NCBI RefSeq assembly: GCF_002111585.1
Contig: NZ_LUTP01000023.1
Coordinates: 1 to 61,734 of the forward strand
From: Lonsdalea iberica
GTDB lineage: Bacteria > Pseudomonadota > Gammaproteobacteria > Enterobacterales > Enterobacteriaceae
Direction: 5' to 3'
DNA: 61,734 nucleotides
Each line of letters begins with the position of its first letter. Position 1 is the first letter of the stretch. A model generated the notes under the pieces. That model did not search any database. It was given only the letters and a program-made list of their open reading frames with translations, and was not told the DNA's origin. Position numbers and translations under genes: made by a program. Below, in pieces: positions 60,247-61,734 of this stretch.

Positions 60247-61118
60247 TGTCTATTCTGATCGATAAAAATACTAAAGTGATCTGCCAGGGCTTCACCGGGA
60301 GTCAGGGAACGTTTCACTCCGAACAGGCGATAGCCTATGGGACTCAGATGGTGGGTGGGGTCACGCCGGGAAAGGGCGGCACTCAACACTTGGGTTTGCC
60401 TGTGTTCAATACGGTTCGCGAGGCCGTTGCGGCTACCGGCGCGTCGGCCTCGGTCATCTATGTTCCGGCGCCTTTCTGCAAAGATTCGATTCTGGAAGCG
60501 ATTGATGCGGGCATCGAGCTGATTATCTGCATTACCGAAGGTATCCCAACGCTGGACATGCTGACGGTGAAAGCCAAGCTGGAGCAGACCGGGGCGAGGA
60601 TGATCGGCCCGAACTGTCCAGGCGTAATAACGCCGGGCGAATGTAAAATCGGCATTATGCCCGGTCATATTCATCTGCCCGGAAATGTCGGCATCGTTTC
60701 ACGTTCCGGTACGCTGACCTATGAAGCCGTCAAGCAGACGACGGTCGTCGGCTTGGGCCAGTCTACCTGCGTCGGTATCGGCGGCGACCCGATCCCCGGA
60801 TCCAACTTCATTGATGTCCTTGAGCTGTTTGAACAAGACCCGCTGACAAAAGCGATTGTAATGATTGGTGAAATCGGCGGAACCGCGGAGGAAGAGGCGG
60901 CGGCTTTCATCAAAGATCACGTGACCAAGCCCGTTGTCGCCTATATTGCAGGCGTCACTGCGCCGAAAGGGAAGCGGATGGGCCATGCGGGCGCCATCAT
61001 CGCTGGCGGGAAAGGAACGGCTGACGAGAAGTTCGCGGCGCTGGAAGCGGCCGGCGTGAAGACGGTGCGTAGCCTCGCGGATATCGGCGAGGCGGTGAAA
61101 AGCATCATTAGCCGCTAA
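60246..61118 (+). CDS. sucD: Succinyl-CoA synthetase alpha subunit
   Basis: 290 residues (289 in E. coli). The CoA-binding N-terminal domain includes [15 protein letters not shown]; the phospho-His is in [18 protein letters not shown] near residue 247. [16 protein letters not shown] is also conserved. It is the last gene of the sdh-suc block and is followed by a terminator. Confidence 0.97.
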   Translation: MSILIDKNTKVICQGFTGSQGTFHSEQAIAYGTQMVGGVTPGKGGTQHLGLPVFNTVREAVAATGASASVIYVPAPFCKDSILEAIDAGIELIICITEGIPTLDMLTVKAKLEQTGARMIGPNCPGVITPGECKIGIMPGHIHLPGNVGIVSRSGTLTYEAVKQTTVVGLGQSTCVGIGGDPIPGSNFIDVLELFEQDPLTKAIVMIGEIGGTAEEEAAAFIKDHVTKPVVAYIAGVTAPKGKRMGHAGAIIAGGKGTADEKFAALEAAGVKTVRSLADIGEAVKSIISR

Positions 61119-61197
61119 TGGCAGGGAGCGATCGATTTAGCGAATAGCTACAGCATTATAACCGTCATAAAAACCATCTTCGGATGGTTTTTTTTTA
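61119..61197 (+). ncRNA. sucD 3' untranslated region, possible SdhX/RybD-type RNA
   Basis: The 79 bases after sucD end in an intrinsic terminator: AAAACCATC, TTCG loop, GATGGTTTT, then T-run (61169-61197). In E. coli the 3' end of the sdhCDAB-sucABCD transcript is processed to the small RNA SdhX (RybD), which acts on ackA. The place and terminator fit, but I could not verify the sequence, so only the terminator is certain. Confidence 0.4.
61169..61197 (+). terminator. Intrinsic terminator of the suc operon
   Basis: AAAAACCATC, UUCG tetraloop, GATGGTTTTTTTTT: a classical terminator with a stable tetraloop and a nine-base T-run. Confidence 0.92.
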
Positions 61198-61223
61198 TGT
61201 TTGCGATAGGTGAATATTTTAAT

Positions 61224-61242
61224 GGTAATGACTCTCATTTCC
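61224..61242. promoter_or_regulatory. Fur-box-like sequence
   Basis: On the minus strand GGAAATGAGAGTCATTACC matches the 19-bp Fur consensus at about 14 positions, including ATGA and TCATTA halves. It lies between sucD and whatever gene follows the window. Confidence 0.4.
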
Positions 61243-61245
61243 AAA

Positions 61246-61263
61246 GGTAACACTCAGGTAACA
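61246..61263. promoter_or_regulatory. ArcA-like direct repeat
   Basis: GGTAACACTCAGGTAACA: two GGTAACA units 11 bp apart, the spacing used by ArcA. It is three bases from the Fur-like box. Confidence 0.35.
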
Positions 61264-61734
61264 ATGCAAACCCATAAATATAAAATCAGTCATCATTTAG
61301 AAACAAAAATACCGTAATTACCCTGATCGACACGTCGACAAATATTAATTATTGAAACGTTGTGGTCACGTCAAATTAACAATATCAGCCTAATGAAAAT
61401 GAAATGTGCATTGTTGTTAACGTGAAAGGCGAATATTGCGCCAGGTCAAAAAATGCAGGCTGGATATCTTCACTAAAATACGCTTAAATTGCGCCCGATC
61501 AATTATCTGCCAAAGGTATGTGATTGTGAGGGCGGGGTTAAATCAAAACCCCAATCGGCGTCACGTAAAAACCTATTTATTACAGGGGATTGTAGGCGTA
61601 ATATACCGGTCACTTCATTTTAGGTACGATATTGGTAATTTTTATAACCTTTTTTAGGCTTATTTTAATTGGACAGCATGTCGTGGTGTGATTCTCGTCA
61701 TGCGATTTTTAAGCCTGTGTACAGCAACAAGTTG
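61264..61734. other. AT-rich region without a convincing gene, right edge
   Basis: 471 bases. A 73-codon open frame at 61436-61657 lacks a ribosome-binding site and similarity. The region resembles the long AT-rich upstream region expected for cydA, which follows the suc operon (with or without other genes) in related bacteria, but the next gene is not visible. Confidence 0.4.

Noticed and set aside
61436-61657. 73-codon ORF near the right edge
   Set aside because: Weak start context, AT-rich, no recognisable features; likely chance.

Overview
The window is chromosomal core DNA of an enterobacterium. Nearly every protein matches an Escherichia coli K-12 counterpart in product, length and order, from rlpA-mrdBA through leuS, gltIJKL, lnt, miaB-ubiF, the Met/Leu/Gln tRNA cluster, asnB, nagBAC/nagE, glnS, fur-fldA, seqA-pgm, kdpDE, phrB, pxpBCA and nei to gltA-sdhCDAB-sucABCD. 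The lineage-specific differences (a chemotaxis receptor after fldA, an SMR pump after ubiF, a NagE without IIA domain, no nagD, no kdpFABC) would fit a plant-associated member of Pectobacteriaceae such as Brenneria, Lonsdalea, Dickeya or Pectobacterium. That placement is inference from gene content and memory of the families, not a phylogeny.

Layout. 1-9120 (minus strand): cell elongation (rlpA, mrdB, mrdA), ribosome maturation and silencing (rlmH, rsfS), NAD synthesis (nadD), DNA polymerase III delta (holA), LPS assembly (lptE) and leuS. 9460-13470: ybeL and the glutamate/aspartate ABC transporter gltIJKL, with an attenuator-like terminator after gltI and a pair of NtrC-like boxes upstream. 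13567-19319 (minus): lnt-corC-ybeY-ybeZ and miaB. 19518-21117 (plus): ubiF and an SMR pump. 21254-21945: six tRNA genes with a strong promoter carrying a GC-rich discriminator. 22053-29149: asnB, nagC-nagA-nagB, and the divergent nagE. 29257-34371: glnS, fur, fldA and a methyl-accepting chemotaxis protein. 34552-38254: ybfE, ybfF, seqA, pgm. 38455-42851: a broken EamA-type transporter gene, kdpE-kdpD without the Kdp pump, ybfA. 42999-49372: ybgA, phrB, ybgI, the 5-oxoprolinase cluster with single-base lesions in pxpB and pxpC, and nei. 49504-61197: gltA diverging from sdhCDAB-sucABCD, a nearly contiguous block of TCA cycle genes. The last 535 bases hold no convincing gene but carry Fur-like and ArcA-like sites.

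How the parts work together. The right end makes citrate synthase, succinate dehydrogenase, 2-oxoglutarate dehydrogenase (E1, E2) and succinyl-CoA synthetase; CRP-like and ArcA-like sites in the gltA-sdhC spacer fit carbon and oxygen control. The nag genes import and degrade N-acetylglucosamine under NagC and CRP. The left end serves the cell envelope and translation.

I do not see a new defence, mobile or biosynthetic system, prophage, insertion sequence or CRISPR array. The most informative irregularities are (1) orphan kdpDE with the kdpFABC operon missing and a 44-codon ORF overlapping the kdpD start, (2) one-base lesions in both pxpB and pxpC beside an intact pxpA, (3) a multiply broken EamA transporter gene, (4) apparent loss of the uof leader ORF of fur, and (5) candidate NtrC boxes and a SroC-like RNA in the glt operon. 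Together 1-3 suggest mild genome decay, although the pxp lesions could be sequencing errors.
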